A stretch of DNA of 64,000 nucleotides from Nonomuraea aurantiaca (GCF_020215705.1 NZ_JAIWNB010000006.1:186001-250000); one strand, 5' to 3'; shown: positions 1 through 8,894, counted from the stretch's first letter. The notes: generated by a model from the sequence alone, not told the origin. Numbers and translations: made by a program.

Positions 1-1
1 G

Positions 2-136
2 CTGGTGATCCAGTCGATCACCAGCGGCATGTACCTGCTCAGCGTCGACTCCTCCGTACGGTTCATGGTGACGGCCGCGGTGCTGGCCCTGGCCGTGGCG
101 ATCGACTCGCTGGCCCGGCGGGGAGCCGCCCAGTGA
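2..136 (+). CDS. C-terminal end of a sugar ABC transporter permease (partial, XylH-like)
   Basis: Only the last 44 codons are in the window. They encode a hydrophobic tail (TSGMYLLSVDSSVRFMVTA, then an Ala/Leu-rich helix and a basic end). This resembles the C-terminus of XylH/RbsC-type permeases, the membrane subunits of carbohydrate uptake transporters. The stop TGA overlaps the GTG start of the next gene (GTGA), so the two are translationally coupled. That fits a sugar-uptake operon ending in a sugar kinase-like gene. The family call rests on a short tail and the neighbour, so it is moderate. Confidence 0.6.
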   Translation: MVIQSITSGMYLLSVDSSVRFMVTAAVLALAVAIDSLARRGAAQ

Positions 137-1008
137 GCCGCGTGCTGGGCATCGATGTGGGCGGCACGAAGGTCGCCGTCGGCGTGTCCAGCTCCGACGG
201 GCCGGAGATCGTCGAGCGGATCCGGCTCGACACCGGCGCCGGCACGCTCGAACGCGCCCTGGCGGCGGCCCGGGACCTGGACGGCGCGCCGGCCGCCGTG
301 GGCTTCTCGACCTGCGGCGTCATCCGCGACGGCCGGATCTGGCTGGCTCCCAACGTGCCCGGCTGGGAGGGGCTGGAGCTGCCCCGGCTGCTGCGGGAGG
401 AGTTCGGCGCGATCCCGGTGGCGATCGACAACGACGTGAAGGCGGCCGCGGCGGCCGAGCTGCGCTGGGGAGCGCTGCGCGGCGTGTCGGCGGGTGTCTA
501 CCTCAACCTGGGCACCGGGCTGGCGGCGGCGCTGGTGGTGAACGGCCAGGTGGTGAACGGGGCGCACGGCGCGGCCGGCGAGATCGGCTATCTCCAGGCC
601 GTTCCGGGCGAGCCCGCCTTCGCCGACGGGCACGTTCCCCTGGAGGAGCGAGTCTCGGGAGGCGCGCTCGCGGCCCGGGGCACGGCCCTGCTGGGCCGCG
701 AGACGACGGCGGCCGACCTGTTCGCCCTCTCCGCCTCGGCCCCGGACTCGGCGGTCGCGGAGCTGGTGGACGAGGCGATCGGGCTGCTGGCCATGAACGC
801 GGCCAACCTGTGCGCGACCTTCGACCCCGAGTGTCTGGTGGTCGGCGGCGGCATGATGGGCGCGGCCGACCTGATCATGCCGCGCCTGACGGCAGAGCTG
901 CGCCGGGCCGTACCCTTCCCGCCCGAGGTACGCCCGGCGCGGTTCACCGACGACGCCCCGCTGCTCGGCGCGCTGGCCCTCGCCCATGCAGCTTCACAGT
1001 CTTCATAA
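133..1008 (+). CDS. ROK-family sugar kinase-like protein lacking the zinc motif
   Basis: A 291-residue protein. The N-terminal phosphate loop reads GIDVGGTKVAVG (residues 6-17). The ASKHA core is visible as DNDVKAAAAAE (catalytic-type Asp near residue 99), LNLGTGLAAALVVNG and, near the C-terminus, VVGGGMMGAADLI. ROK proteins phosphorylate glucose, fructose, N-acetylmannosamine and similar sugars. After GEIGY the usual cysteine zinc cluster (CxCGxxGCxE) is absent and replaced by a PGEPAFADGHVP stretch. There is no N-terminal winged helix, so it is an enzyme-type member and not a repressor. The start GTG overlaps the stop of the sugar permease. Substrate cannot be told from sequence. Confidence 0.85.
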   Translation: MSRVLGIDVGGTKVAVGVSSSDGPEIVERIRLDTGAGTLERALAAARDLDGAPAAVGFSTCGVIRDGRIWLAPNVPGWEGLELPRLLREEFGAIPVAIDNDVKAAAAAELRWGALRGVSAGVYLNLGTGLAAALVVNGQVVNGAHGAAGEIGYLQAVPGEPAFADGHVPLEERVSGGALAARGTALLGRETTAADLFALSASAPDSAVAELVDEAIGLLAMNAANLCATFDPECLVVGGGMMGAADLIMPRLTAELRRAVPFPPEVRPARFTDDAPLLGALALAHAASQSS

Positions 1009-1037
1009 GTTCGTGAAACGGGTGTAGCTTCGACGGC

Positions 1038-1847
1038 ATGGCTCCCGAAAAGGTGCGACTGGCCGCCGAGAAGGCCACGCTCCTCGCCACCCTGTACGGC
1101 AGGGCGCTGGACGCCCGCTCACCACATCCCCTGCTCGACGACCGCCTGGCGGCCGCGACCGTCGAGCGCATCGACCACGACTTCAGCCAGACCGGCATGG
1201 ATGAGCGCACCGCCGCCTCGGTCGCGCTCAGGGCCCGCCACCTGGACGGCTGGGCCAGGGAGTTCCTCTCCCGCCACGCCGAGGCGACCGTGCTGCACCT
1301 GGGCTGCGGCCTCGACACGCGGGCCCACCGCCTGTACCCGCCGCCGAGCGTCGACTGGTACGACGTGGACTATCCAGACGTCATCGACCTTCGGCGGCGG
1401 CTGTATCCAGAGGAGCAGCGGACGATCGGCACCTCGGTCACCGACCTCGACTGGCTGAACCAGGTGCCCGCGGGCAAGCCGGTCCTGGTCATCGCCGAGG
1501 GCCTGTTCTACTACCTCGACCCGTCGGAGGGCCGCGCGCTGGTCAGGGCGATCGTCGACCGGTTCCCCGGCGGCCAGTTCGTCTTCGACGCGCTCAGCCC
1601 CTTCGGCCTGCGCTTGCAGAAGCTCAACAAACCGGTCAGGAAGGCCGAGGCCACGATGCGCTGGGGCATGGACGGCCCGGCCGACCTGCTGTCGATCAGC
1701 CCGAAGCTCCGCCTCGTCACCGCGATGAGCGCCTTCGACCTGCCCGGCCTCGGCCGCCTGTCGGCGTCGCATCGGATCTCGGCCGGGCTCGCCAAGGTCG
1801 TGCCCGGCTTCAGAAGGATGGCCGCCTTCTACCGGCTGGAGTTCTGA
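1038..1847 (+). CDS. LCM-family (Tcm_P/leucine carboxyl methyltransferase type) SAM-dependent methyltransferase
   Basis: A 269-residue class I methyltransferase. The SAM-binding motif HLGCGLDTRAHR lies near residues 86-97, followed by the acidic strand end VDWYDVDYPDVIDLRR and the family motif VIAEGLFYYLDPSEG near residues 153-167. This arrangement is typical of the leucine carboxyl methyltransferase superfamily, which in actinobacteria is mostly of unknown substrate and includes polyketide O-methyltransferases. It starts 30 bases after the ROK gene on the same strand, so it may be co-transcribed, but nothing links it functionally to sugar uptake. Confidence 0.85.
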   Translation: MAPEKVRLAAEKATLLATLYGRALDARSPHPLLDDRLAAATVERIDHDFSQTGMDERTAASVALRARHLDGWAREFLSRHAEATVLHLGCGLDTRAHRLYPPPSVDWYDVDYPDVIDLRRRLYPEEQRTIGTSVTDLDWLNQVPAGKPVLVIAEGLFYYLDPSEGRALVRAIVDRFPGGQFVFDALSPFGLRLQKLNKPVRKAEATMRWGMDGPADLLSISPKLRLVTAMSAFDLPGLGRLSASHRISAGLAKVVPGFRRMAAFYRLEF

Positions 1848-1871
1848 GCGCTACCCGCGGAGTTGGAGGGG

Positions 1872-2000
1872 CTAGCGGCTGGTGTTCTGCGGGGCGCCGC
1901 CGTTGTCCCTGCGGTCCAGGGCGGTCTGCAGGGCCTCGGCCGCCTCGTCGGTGGTCTCTTCGGCGGAGTTCCAGGCATACATCTCGTACATGTGTCTCAT
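1872..2000 (-). CDS. Small hypothetical protein, 42 residues
   Basis: A short ORF beginning MRHMYEMYAWNSAEET and ending with a polar Ala/Asp/Arg tail. It reads like a helical acidic peptide (TTDEAAEALQTALDRR), which is coding-like composition. A longer in-frame extension to 2129 exists, but its amino-terminal part has no protein-like character, so the ATG at 2000 is preferred. An alternative ATG lies at 1991. There is a purine-rich GAAATGAG upstream but no strong Shine-Dalgarno. It lies downstream of serA behind a terminator and convergent with the methyltransferase. Function unknown. Confidence 0.5.
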   Translation of the reverse strand: MRHMYEMYAWNSAEETTDEAAEALQTALDRRDNGGAPQNTSR

Positions 2001-2325
2001 CTCATTTCGCGGGGCGTTGTGTGCTGTCAGTCGGACTCCGGTCACGAATCCGACCGGGCCTGAGCTCGTGGGGTCCGGATCGCGGACCGGACGGTGGGAC
2101 TTACCGGTCGACGCAACGCCGCACACCACGGCGGGTCGTCGACCTGCCCTAACAGGCCCCGCCGCGGCAGGTAATAAGTACGAGAACCTGGCGCATCTTC
2201 CGAAAGAATACCTGGCGGTAGTTTGGCTGTCTCGTTGGACGTCCTACTATCTCGCATCCTGAGACAGAAAAACGGCCGCCGCGGAAGCGACAGCCGTTTT
2301 CTGGAACGCCCTAACGAGGCAGAGG
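2001..2325. other. Intergenic region between the small ORF and serA
   Basis: About 325 bases with no convincing gene. Its distal part holds the serA terminator hairpin (2269-2300). The rest is less GC-rich than the neighbourhood around 2160-2260, which would suit a promoter for the small ORF, but no clear -35/-10 pair can be named. Confidence 0.5.
2269..2300 (-). terminator. Rho-independent terminator of serA
   Basis: Inverted repeat with 14-base arms (2269-2282 and 2287-2300) around a 4-base loop. Pairs are AAAACGGC with GCCGTTTT plus six inner pairs including two G-T. On the minus strand the second arm runs into a T run (GTTTTTCTG). It begins 26 bases after the serA stop. The flanking A and T runs would let it act in both directions. 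Confidence 0.9.
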
Positions 2326-3915
2326 TCAGTCCTCCAGGTCGACCGAGCGGCCGCTCTCGGCACCGATCTCGGTGCCGATCTGCTCGACCACGTCGGCCGG
2401 GATGGCGGAGTCGACCGTCAGCGCGATCAGCGCCTTGCCGCCCTTGGCGTCACGGGCCACCTGCATCGAGGCGATGTTGACGCCGTGCTCGCCGAGCAGG
2501 CGGCCGACGACGCCGACGATGCCGGGCCGGTCGGTGTAGGTGAAGAACGACAGATGCGCGGTCGGCTCGATCTCCATCTCGTAGCCGTTGACCTCGACGA
2601 TCTTCGTGATCTGGCGCGGGCCCGACAGCGTGCCCGAGACCGAGACACGGCGGCCGTCGGCGAGCACGCCGCGCACGGTGACCACGTTGCGCCAGTCGGG
2701 GCTGTCGGAGCTGGTCACCAGATTGACGGAGATGCCGCGGTCCTTGGCGAGGAGCGGCGCGTTCACGTACGTGACCGAGTCCTCGACCACGTCGGTGAAG
2801 ATGCCCTTGAGCGCGGCCAGCTCGATCACCCGGACGTCCTGCGAGGCGATCTCGCCGCGCACCTCGACGTCGAGCTTCGTGGCGACCTCGCCCGCCAGCG
2901 CGGTGAAGACGCGGCCCAGCTTCTCGGCCAGCGGCAGGCCCGGCTTGACGTCCTCGGCGACCGCTCCGCCCTGGACGTTGACCGCGTCGGGCACGAACTC
3001 ACCGGCGAGGGCGAGCTTGACGCTACGCGCGACCTGGGTGCCGGCCTTCTCCTGGGCCTCGTGCGTGGAGGCGCCCAGGTGCGGCGTGACGACGACCTGG
3101 TCGAGCTCGAACAGCGGGCTGTCGGTGCAGGGCTCCTTGGAGAACACGTCGATACCCGCCCCGGCGACGCGGCCCTCCTTGATCGCCGAGTAGAGCGCGG
3201 CCTCGTCGACGATGCCGCCGCGGGCGACGTTGACGATCCGCACCGACGGCTTGACCTCGTGCAGCTCCTTGTCACCGATCAGCCCGAGCGTCTCCTTGGA
3301 CTTGGGCAGGTGCACGGTGATGAAGTCGGCCTGCTTGATGACCTCTTCGAGGCTGACCAGCTTGACGCCCATCTGGTCGGCGCGGGCCGGCGGCAGGTAG
3401 GGGTCGTAGGCGATCAGCTCGACGCCGAACGGCTGCAGGCGCTGCGCCACGAGCTGACCGATCTTGCCCAGGCCGAGGATGCCGACGACCTTCTCGTCGA
3501 GCTCGACACCGGTGTACTTGGACCGCTTCCACTCGCCGTTCTTCAGCGCGGCGTGCGCCTGGGCCGTGTTGCGGGCGCTGGCCAGGATGAGCGCGACGGT
3601 CTGCTCGGCGGCGCTGGTGATGTTGGAGGTCGGGGCGTTGACCACCATCACACCGGCCTTGGTGGCCGCCTCGACGTCGACGTTGTCGAGCCCGACGCCG
3701 GCCCGGGCGACCACGCGCAGCTTGGGCGCCGCGGCGATGGCCTCGGCGTCGACCTGCGTGGCGGAGCGGACGATGAGCGCGTCCACGTCGGCGAGCGCGG
3801 GCAGCAGCTGCGAGCGGTCGGCGCCGTCGGTGTGACGGACCTCGAAATCGTTGGCGAGTACGGCGAGGCCTGCCTCGGACAGCTCCTCTGCGACCAGTAC
3901 GACGGGCTTGCTCAT
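2326..3915 (-). CDS. serA: D-3-phosphoglycerate dehydrogenase
   Basis: A 529-residue enzyme oxidising 3-phosphoglycerate to 3-phosphohydroxypyruvate with NAD, the first step of serine synthesis. The Rossmann motif GILGLGKIGQ follows the N-terminal substrate domain, and the catalytic Arg-Glu-His set is seen in NVARGG, GIDVFSKEP and TPHLGAST. The long form has an intervening domain and a C-terminal ACT domain (about residues 455-529, FTYTDRPGIVGVVGRLL), as in mycobacterial and other actinobacterial enzymes feedback-regulated by serine. The ATG at 3915 has AAGGA nine bases upstream. In other actinobacteria this gene follows ilvC; here ilvC is 35 kb away in the same orientation. Confidence 0.97.
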   Translation of the reverse strand: MSKPVVLVAEELSEAGLAVLANDFEVRHTDGADRSQLLPALADVDALIVRSATQVDAEAIAAAPKLRVVARAGVGLDNVDVEAATKAGVMVVNAPTSNITSAAEQTVALILASARNTAQAHAALKNGEWKRSKYTGVELDEKVVGILGLGKIGQLVAQRLQPFGVELIAYDPYLPPARADQMGVKLVSLEEVIKQADFITVHLPKSKETLGLIGDKELHEVKPSVRIVNVARGGIVDEAALYSAIKEGRVAGAGIDVFSKEPCTDSPLFELDQVVVTPHLGASTHEAQEKAGTQVARSVKLALAGEFVPDAVNVQGGAVAEDVKPGLPLAEKLGRVFTALAGEVATKLDVEVRGEIASQDVRVIELAALKGIFTDVVEDSVTYVNAPLLAKDRGISVNLVTSSDSPDWRNVVTVRGVLADGRRVSVSGTLSGPRQITKIVEVNGYEMEIEPTAHLSFFTYTDRPGIVGVVGRLLGEHGVNIASMQVARDAKGGKALIALTVDSAIPADVVEQIGTEIGAESGRSVDLED

Positions 3916-3984
3916 GGAAGTGAATCCTTAGGGGCATGCGGGCGGGCGTTGAGGGACACCTCAGCGGGCCCCTCGGACCCCCCG

Positions 3985-4013
3985 AGTCTATCCGCGCTTG
4001 TGAACGTGTTCAC
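3985..4013 (-). promoter_or_regulatory. Putative serA promoter with palindromic operator
   Basis: The palindrome GTGAACgtGTTCAC (4000-4013; six-base arms, two-base centre) overlaps the -35 position of a plausible promoter. Its -10 TAGACT lies at 3990-3985 on the minus strand, 17 bases from a weak GTGAAC -35. A repressor binding the palindrome would block serA. The promoter is inferred; the palindrome is seen. Confidence 0.4.
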
Positions 4014-4154
4014 GAGTGACCCAGGATCTGAGACAGCCGCCTCCGTACCCCGGCTCCCGGAAACTCATCCACACTGCTCCCATCTTTGTCTTGATCGGGG
4101 GATTTCTTGGCTATTAGCCTGATAAGCCGTGACCGACTACCTATGGTTCGTCAT

Positions 4155-5009
4155 ATGAGCATCGGGAATCCTGCGCTTGCCGACGTGCTCGCCCAGCGTG
4201 GCAGCCCACATCGCCTGCTGGCGGCGCTCGCTGACGGTGGGGTTCTGGTGGCAGTGCGACCAGACCGATCAGTCGTCCTGGGTACGACCCAGGCCGGCGA
4301 CAGAGTGCTGCTCGGATACACGGGCGCGGCTACGTACGCCAGGCACCGCGGCAGTCACTCCCTCTCCGCCTGCGATCCGGACACGATCCTCGACATCCAG
4401 CGCGTCACGGGTGTGCGGGAGATCGTGATCGACGCGGCGGGGCCCGCAGCGGCGGCCGTGCCCATCGACGACCTGCAGCGCTTCCTCGCCTCGACGCGTT
4501 CGGGGCCCCATCCGGTGCTGTCGGGAGCCGTCCCCGCCGCGTACGCGACGGGCGCGATGGCCACCGTGTCACGGGGGGCCGCGCTCGCGCAGGTGGCACC
4601 GCGCTCGGCGGACGCCCCCTCGCTGCCCTGGATCCCGGCGCCGCGACCGCACCTGTCGGGGCCCATGCAGCAGGTCGACCCCGGCTACCGGCGGTGCACG
4701 CACCCGATCCTGCCCGCCCTGCGGCGGGCCATCGGGAACCTGCTCATGGACTACCCGCTCGTGCACCACGTCTGGATCTCCGAGGCGCGCACCGCCTCGG
4801 GGGCGCCGGGGATCATGCTGCACGTGAAGGTGCACATGTCGGCCGCCGAGGACGTGGTCCGTGACCTGCACCGCGGGGCCCGCGCCCGGCTGCCGCAGTT
4901 CGCGGCGAGCGGGGCGCCCATCCTGATGGCCCGGGTGGCGGACTCGCGCAGCGAGCAACGGATGATCGAGATCGGCGCCCACGTGGTCTGCGCGGACGTG
5001 ATCGACTAG
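4155..5009 (+). CDS. SseB-like domain protein, function unknown
   Basis: About 284 residues from the ATG at 4155. A TTG at 4107, with GGGGGA just upstream, would add 16 residues and is a real alternative. The N-terminal half (LLAALADGGVLVAVRPDRSVVLG, then a tract ending in TGVREIVIDAAGPAAAAVPIDDLQRFL) resembles the SseB N-terminal domain. The C-terminal half (LLMDYPLVHHVWISEART to the end) resembles the SseB C-terminal region. Actinobacterial SseB-like proteins are widespread but uncharacterised. The middle segment is Pro/Ala-rich and probably a linker. It is divergent from serA. Family call moderate, function open. Confidence 0.65.
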   Translation: MSIGNPALADVLAQRGSPHRLLAALADGGVLVAVRPDRSVVLGTTQAGDRVLLGYTGAATYARHRGSHSLSACDPDTILDIQRVTGVREIVIDAAGPAAAAVPIDDLQRFLASTRSGPHPVLSGAVPAAYATGAMATVSRGAALAQVAPRSADAPSLPWIPAPRPHLSGPMQQVDPGYRRCTHPILPALRRAIGNLLMDYPLVHHVWISEARTASGAPGIMLHVKVHMSAAEDVVRDLHRGARARLPQFAASGAPILMARVADSRSEQRMIEIGAHVVCADVID

Positions 5010-5155
5010 CCGCGACCCCTGCGGCCCGAGTTCGGCCCAGCCGTTGGCCCCGGCCGAAACCGGCCCAGCCCGTGGCCCGGCTGACACCGGGTCACGGACG
5101 CGCATGACCGCGGCCCGCATCGAGCGGACCGCGGTCACGAGCACGCGGGTACGTC

Positions 5156-7708
5156 TTACGCCAAGCGACGGGTCAACTCCAGCCGCGTCCTGGCGAACGC
5201 CCAGGCCACCAGCGCCGCCAGCAGCGGCAGACCCACCGCGACCGCGGCGAGGAACAGCCAGGGAATGGAGATCGTCGTGGGCCCGGGATTGAACCAGTCC
5301 GCCCCCTGGACCCCGTTGTGGCGGCTCATCGGCCACGACAGCGCGATTCCGCCCACCGTCCCAGCCCCAATGCCGACCAGCGCGCCCAGCCCGGCGATGT
5401 AACCCGCCTGACCGGCCACCACCAGCCGCCGGACGCGCGGCGGCGCACCGACTGCCGACATGGTGTTCAGGTCGTGGCGCATGTCGGCCGCGGCGAGCCC
5501 GGTGGCCGCGAACGAGCCGCCGAGCACCAGCACCATGGCGGCGCCCAGCAGGATCCAGAACATCTGCGTGAACGCGCCTTCCCTGGGGCTCTCGACGTAG
5601 AGGTCGACCCGGTTGTCGACCACCGAGAGGGACTGCCTCAGGCGATCCTGATCCGCCGGCTGGTACATGGCGTACAGCCGCCGCTCCTTCACCTGCAGTC
5701 CGACGGACCGCAGCACGGCCGGTGGAACGACCCCGCCGCTGACCCGCGGATCGGCGGCGCTCGCCAGCACGGCGGGAACCTGCTTGCGGCTGATCTCGCC
5801 CTTCCTCCCGTAGGACATCAGGGTGGCCAAGCCGTCCTTGATCAGCGCCGGATCGAACACCACGATCTTGCCCGCGGCCAGGGCCGCGGCGGCCTGCGGA
5901 TCCTGACGTCCCTGGATGAACGCGAGCAACCGCGCGTCGCCGACCGGAAGGTCACCTCCATAATAGGAGTTTTCGCACTGCCCATCGCAGTCGCGGTCGA
6001 GGTCGATCCACGCCTGACGGCCCTGGGAGTTCACCGGACTCGAAGCTGGAAGCAGCTGGGTCTTCGGCAGCTCGCGCTCGGCCGCCACCCGCAGCCTGGC
6101 CCAGCCGCTGTCGTCCAGCTCATTGGCTTCGATCTTGATGCTGCCCGTCGGGGCGTAGGGATGGTAGGCGGCGTCATAGGCCGCATCGGAGCTGGCGAGC
6201 CCGGTGCCGAACGCGACCGCCGCCGTGGTGGCCGCCATGACGGCGGCCGTCGCGGAGGCCGTACGGGACCGGTGGCGCGAGGCGTCGCGGACCGACAGGC
6301 GCAGCGGGAGCGGCAGCCGGGCGGCGAACCGGCCCGTCCGGCGCACCAGCCACGGCATCAACGCGACCAGCCCCAGCACGACCAGCCCCAAGGCCGCGAC
6401 GAGCGGCAACTCGTTGCCGCGCGAGCCCAGCCTGACCAGGCTCAGCCAGACCAGGACCAGCCCGGCCACCACCAGCAGAAGACCGAGCACCGGACGGCCC
6501 GCGCGGTCACGGAGCTCGCCTTCACGGCCCGCCAGCACCTGGGCAGGACTCTGCCGCGCGGCCTGCACGGCGGGCACCAGGGCGGCGATCAGCCCGCTGA
6601 CCACGCCGAGCACGGCAACTCCCGCGACATTCGCCCACGGCACCTCGAACGGGCCGAGCGACCCGAACAGCTGCTCGGCCAACGTCACCACCGCAAAAGC
6701 GCCGCCGATGCCGAGGACCGTCCCGGTCAGCGCCGCCGCGCCGCCGAGGACCACCCCGTCGGCGAGCACGATGGCCCGCAGGTGCGTGCCCGAGCCGCCC
6801 TGTGCCGCGATCACGGCCAGTTCCCGCCGGCGGCGCCGCAGTCCCACGGCGAACGCGGGCCCGGCCAGCAGCACCGTCTCCATGACGATGAAGACGACGG
6901 CGAGCGTGATCCCGAGCAGCTGGTTCTTGTCCGGGGCACGTTGGGGGATGTCGGCGGGCGGATCCTCAATGACGGCTCTGGACTGGACATAGAGCCCGTC
7001 GGTGTTCAGCGCCCGTACCCGCGACCAGTCGAACGGCGCGGCGGTATCGGCGAGCCAGCCGGTGCCGTTGCCGGGGTTCTTGTCCGCCAGAAGCGCACCT
7101 TGGAGTCCGACGAACTCCGGTACACCCGGCCGGTTCGGAAACTCGATCACGCCGACCACGCGAACTCGCTTGTTCGTCCGGATCACATCGACTTTGTCGC
7201 CGACCTTGACTCCTTGCTCCAAGACCGCAGCTGTCACCACCGCCTCGCCGGGAGCGGCCGGGAGCCTACCCTCCGTCAGGCGTCGCATCCCCCGCGTCAT
7301 CGGGTCCCGCAGGTCCACCTCACTGGCATCCGCCGTCTCGTAGCCGTCCTTGCCCGCGAACAGCACGGTGCCCTTGTCGGACGGGATGAGCCGACCGTCG
7401 ACCAGCGCGGCCACCCTTGCGGTCGTCCACCGCGGGGCATTGGACGACTGTTGCTTGCCAGACCAGCCCCTGCCCGAGACTTCCTGCTTGATCCAGCTCT
7501 GGCCCGTCGTGGAGATCCGCGCGTCCGCGATGCCCAGATCGGCGGTCAGCCCCTCCCGCTCGTTCACGTCGAGGGTGGCGTACCCCGTGAGCACGCCGGT
7601 GATGAGCAGCACCGGCAGGCCGATCATCACCATGATCAGCGCCGTGCGTCCCTTGAACCGCAGCGCGTCCCTGCGGGAGATCCGCAGCGCGGCGGCGAAG
7701 GCGCTCAT
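5156..7708 (-). CDS. ABC transporter permease, FtsX/MacB type
   Basis: About 850 residues. The N-terminal membrane segment (LIMVMIGLPVLLITGVL, near residues 25-41) is followed by a large extracytoplasmic domain. Two FtsX-like blocks follow: four helices around residues 260-470, and a C-terminal block starting near FWILLGAAMVLVLGGSF. It is the membrane half of an exporter of the MacB/LolC/BceB superfamily, commonly exporting peptides or lipids or conferring antibiotic resistance. The ATG at 7708 overlaps the stop of the ATPase gene (ATGA), so the longer frame reading further upstream is not used. Substrate unknown. Confidence 0.9.
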   Translation of the reverse strand: MSAFAAALRISRRDALRFKGRTALIMVMIGLPVLLITGVLTGYATLDVNEREGLTADLGIADARISTTGQSWIKQEVSGRGWSGKQQSSNAPRWTTARVAALVDGRLIPSDKGTVLFAGKDGYETADASEVDLRDPMTRGMRRLTEGRLPAAPGEAVVTAAVLEQGVKVGDKVDVIRTNKRVRVVGVIEFPNRPGVPEFVGLQGALLADKNPGNGTGWLADTAAPFDWSRVRALNTDGLYVQSRAVIEDPPADIPQRAPDKNQLLGITLAVVFIVMETVLLAGPAFAVGLRRRRRELAVIAAQGGSGTHLRAIVLADGVVLGGAAALTGTVLGIGGAFAVVTLAEQLFGSLGPFEVPWANVAGVAVLGVVSGLIAALVPAVQAARQSPAQVLAGREGELRDRAGRPVLGLLLVVAGLVLVWLSLVRLGSRGNELPLVAALGLVVLGLVALMPWLVRRTGRFAARLPLPLRLSVRDASRHRSRTASATAAVMAATTAAVAFGTGLASSDAAYDAAYHPYAPTGSIKIEANELDDSGWARLRVAAERELPKTQLLPASSPVNSQGRQAWIDLDRDCDGQCENSYYGGDLPVGDARLLAFIQGRQDPQAAAALAAGKIVVFDPALIKDGLATLMSYGRKGEISRKQVPAVLASAADPRVSGGVVPPAVLRSVGLQVKERRLYAMYQPADQDRLRQSLSVVDNRVDLYVESPREGAFTQMFWILLGAAMVLVLGGSFAATGLAAADMRHDLNTMSAVGAPPRVRRLVVAGQAGYIAGLGALVGIGAGTVGGIALSWPMSRHNGVQGADWFNPGPTTISIPWLFLAAVAVGLPLLAALVAWAFARTRLELTRRLA

Positions 7709-8385
7709 CGGGCGCTCTCCAGAGGTACGGCTGTCGAGTCGGCGATCTCCCCGTCGCGCAGGAACACCACGCGGTCGGCCCACCCGGCGTAGCGGGGCTC
7801 GTGGGTGACCAGCAGCACCGCCGCGCCCTCGTCGCAGCGCTCGCGCAGCAGTCGCAAAATCTCGTCGCCGCTCGCCGTGTCGAGCGCCCCCGTGGGCTCG
7901 TCGGCCAGCACCAAGCGCCGCTCGCCGACCAGCGCCCTGGCGATCGCCACACGCTGCCGCTGCCCGCCGGACAGCTCACCGGGGAAGCGGTCGGCGACGT
8001 GGTCCACCCCCACCGAGGCCAGTGCGGCCAGCGCCTCCTCGCGGGCCTGCCGGGAGCGGACGCCGTCGAGCTCCCTCGGCAGCATCACGTTCTCGGCGGC
8101 CGTGAGTGACGGGATCAGGTTCAGGTCCTGGAAGACGTACCCGACGCTGCCGCGCCGCAGCGCCGCCAGGTCCGTCACGCCGGCCAGGTCCGTGCCCTCG
8201 ATCGTCACGCTGCCCGAGGTCGGCCGGTCGAGGCCGCCCGCTAAGTTGAGCAGGGTCGACTTGCCGGAGCCCGACGGGCCCATGACGGCGACCAGCTCGC
8301 CGCTGGAGACCTCGAGGCTCACCCCTCTGAGCGCGTGCACCTGGCCGTGCGCGCGCGTCACCTCGTCCAGTCTCAGCACACTCAT
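7705..8385 (-). CDS. ABC transporter ATP-binding protein of the MacB/LolD type
   Basis: 226 residues. Walker A GPSGSGKST lies near residues 36-44, the signature is LSGGQRQRVAIARAL, Walker B is LVLADEPTGALD and the switch histidine is in LLVTHEP. The Q-loop reads VFQDLNLIPSLTA. This is the ATPase of an FtsX-type exporter encoded immediately downstream with a 4-base overlap. Its own ATG overlaps the stop of the padR gene by four bases (ATGA), so padR, ATPase and permease form one translationally coupled operon. Confidence 0.95.
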   Translation of the reverse strand: MSVLRLDEVTRAHGQVHALRGVSLEVSSGELVAVMGPSGSGKSTLLNLAGGLDRPTSGSVTIEGTDLAGVTDLAALRRGSVGYVFQDLNLIPSLTAAENVMLPRELDGVRSRQAREEALAALASVGVDHVADRFPGELSGGQRQRVAIARALVGERRLVLADEPTGALDTASGDEILRLLRERCDEGAAVLLVTHEPRYAGWADRVVFLRDGEIADSTAVPLESAR

Positions 8386-8894
8386 GTGTTCTTCTCCTTG
8401 AGTACGGCCTCGCAGTGGTCCAGCCAGCGCTGTTCCGCCTCGGCCTGAAAGATCAATGAATCGAGGACGAGCCGCTGCGCGAGCCCATCCGTGTTCGCCC
8501 GTTTCGCCTTGGTCAGCTCCAGCAGCGCGCGCATGGTGGCGGTGCGCTGGGCCAGGATCACCGCTGACACGTCGACGTCCCCGGCGGCGACGGCCATGGC
8601 GAGCTTGATGACCAGTTCGTCCCGAGGCCGGTCGGTCTGGTCGACGGGGGTGCTGAACCATCGCTCCAGTTCGGCCCGACCGGCCTCGGTGACCGTGTAG
8701 ACGGCCCTCCCCTGTTCGTCGGCCCCTCCGGGCTCGACGAGGCCGTCACGTTCCATCCGGGCGAGCGTCGTGTAGACCTGGCCGATGTTGAGCGGCCAGG
8801 TCGCCCCCGTAGACGCCTCGAACTCCACCCGGAGCTGGTAGCCGTAACGCGGCCCCCTGCTCAGTAACGCGAGCAGTCCGTGTCTGATCGACAT
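8382..8894 (-). CDS. PadR-family transcriptional regulator
   Basis: About 170 residues from the ATG at 8894. The winged-helix domain (HGLLALLSRGPRYGYQL to NIGQVYTTLARMERDGLV, then a wing ending VYTVTEAGRAEL) is the PadR signature. A C-terminal helical dimerisation region follows (LAQRTATMRALLELTKAKR). PadR proteins usually repress their own operon and a neighbouring exporter, released by a ligand. Directly in front of the start codon is a tandem repeat that is probably its operator. No Shine-Dalgarno precedes the ATG, which suggests leaderless translation. It heads the ABC exporter operon. Confidence 0.9.
   Translation of the reverse strand: MSIRHGLLALLSRGPRYGYQLRVEFEASTGATWPLNIGQVYTTLARMERDGLVEPGGADEQGRAVYTVTEAGRAELERWFSTPVDQTDRPRDELVIKLAMAVAAGDVDVSAVILAQRTATMRALLELTKAKRANTDGLAQRLVLDSLIFQAEAEQRWLDHCEAVLKEKNT

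Noticed and set aside
2485..4122. 545-residue open frame opposite serA
   Set aside because: It is the antisense frame of a certain gene, with Arg/Gly/Asp/His-rich low-complexity translation and no recognisable domain. Long antisense frames are expected at this GC content.
5318..7792. 824-residue open frame opposite the FtsX-type permease
   Set aside because: Antisense shadow, dominated by Arg, Gln and His, with no domain.
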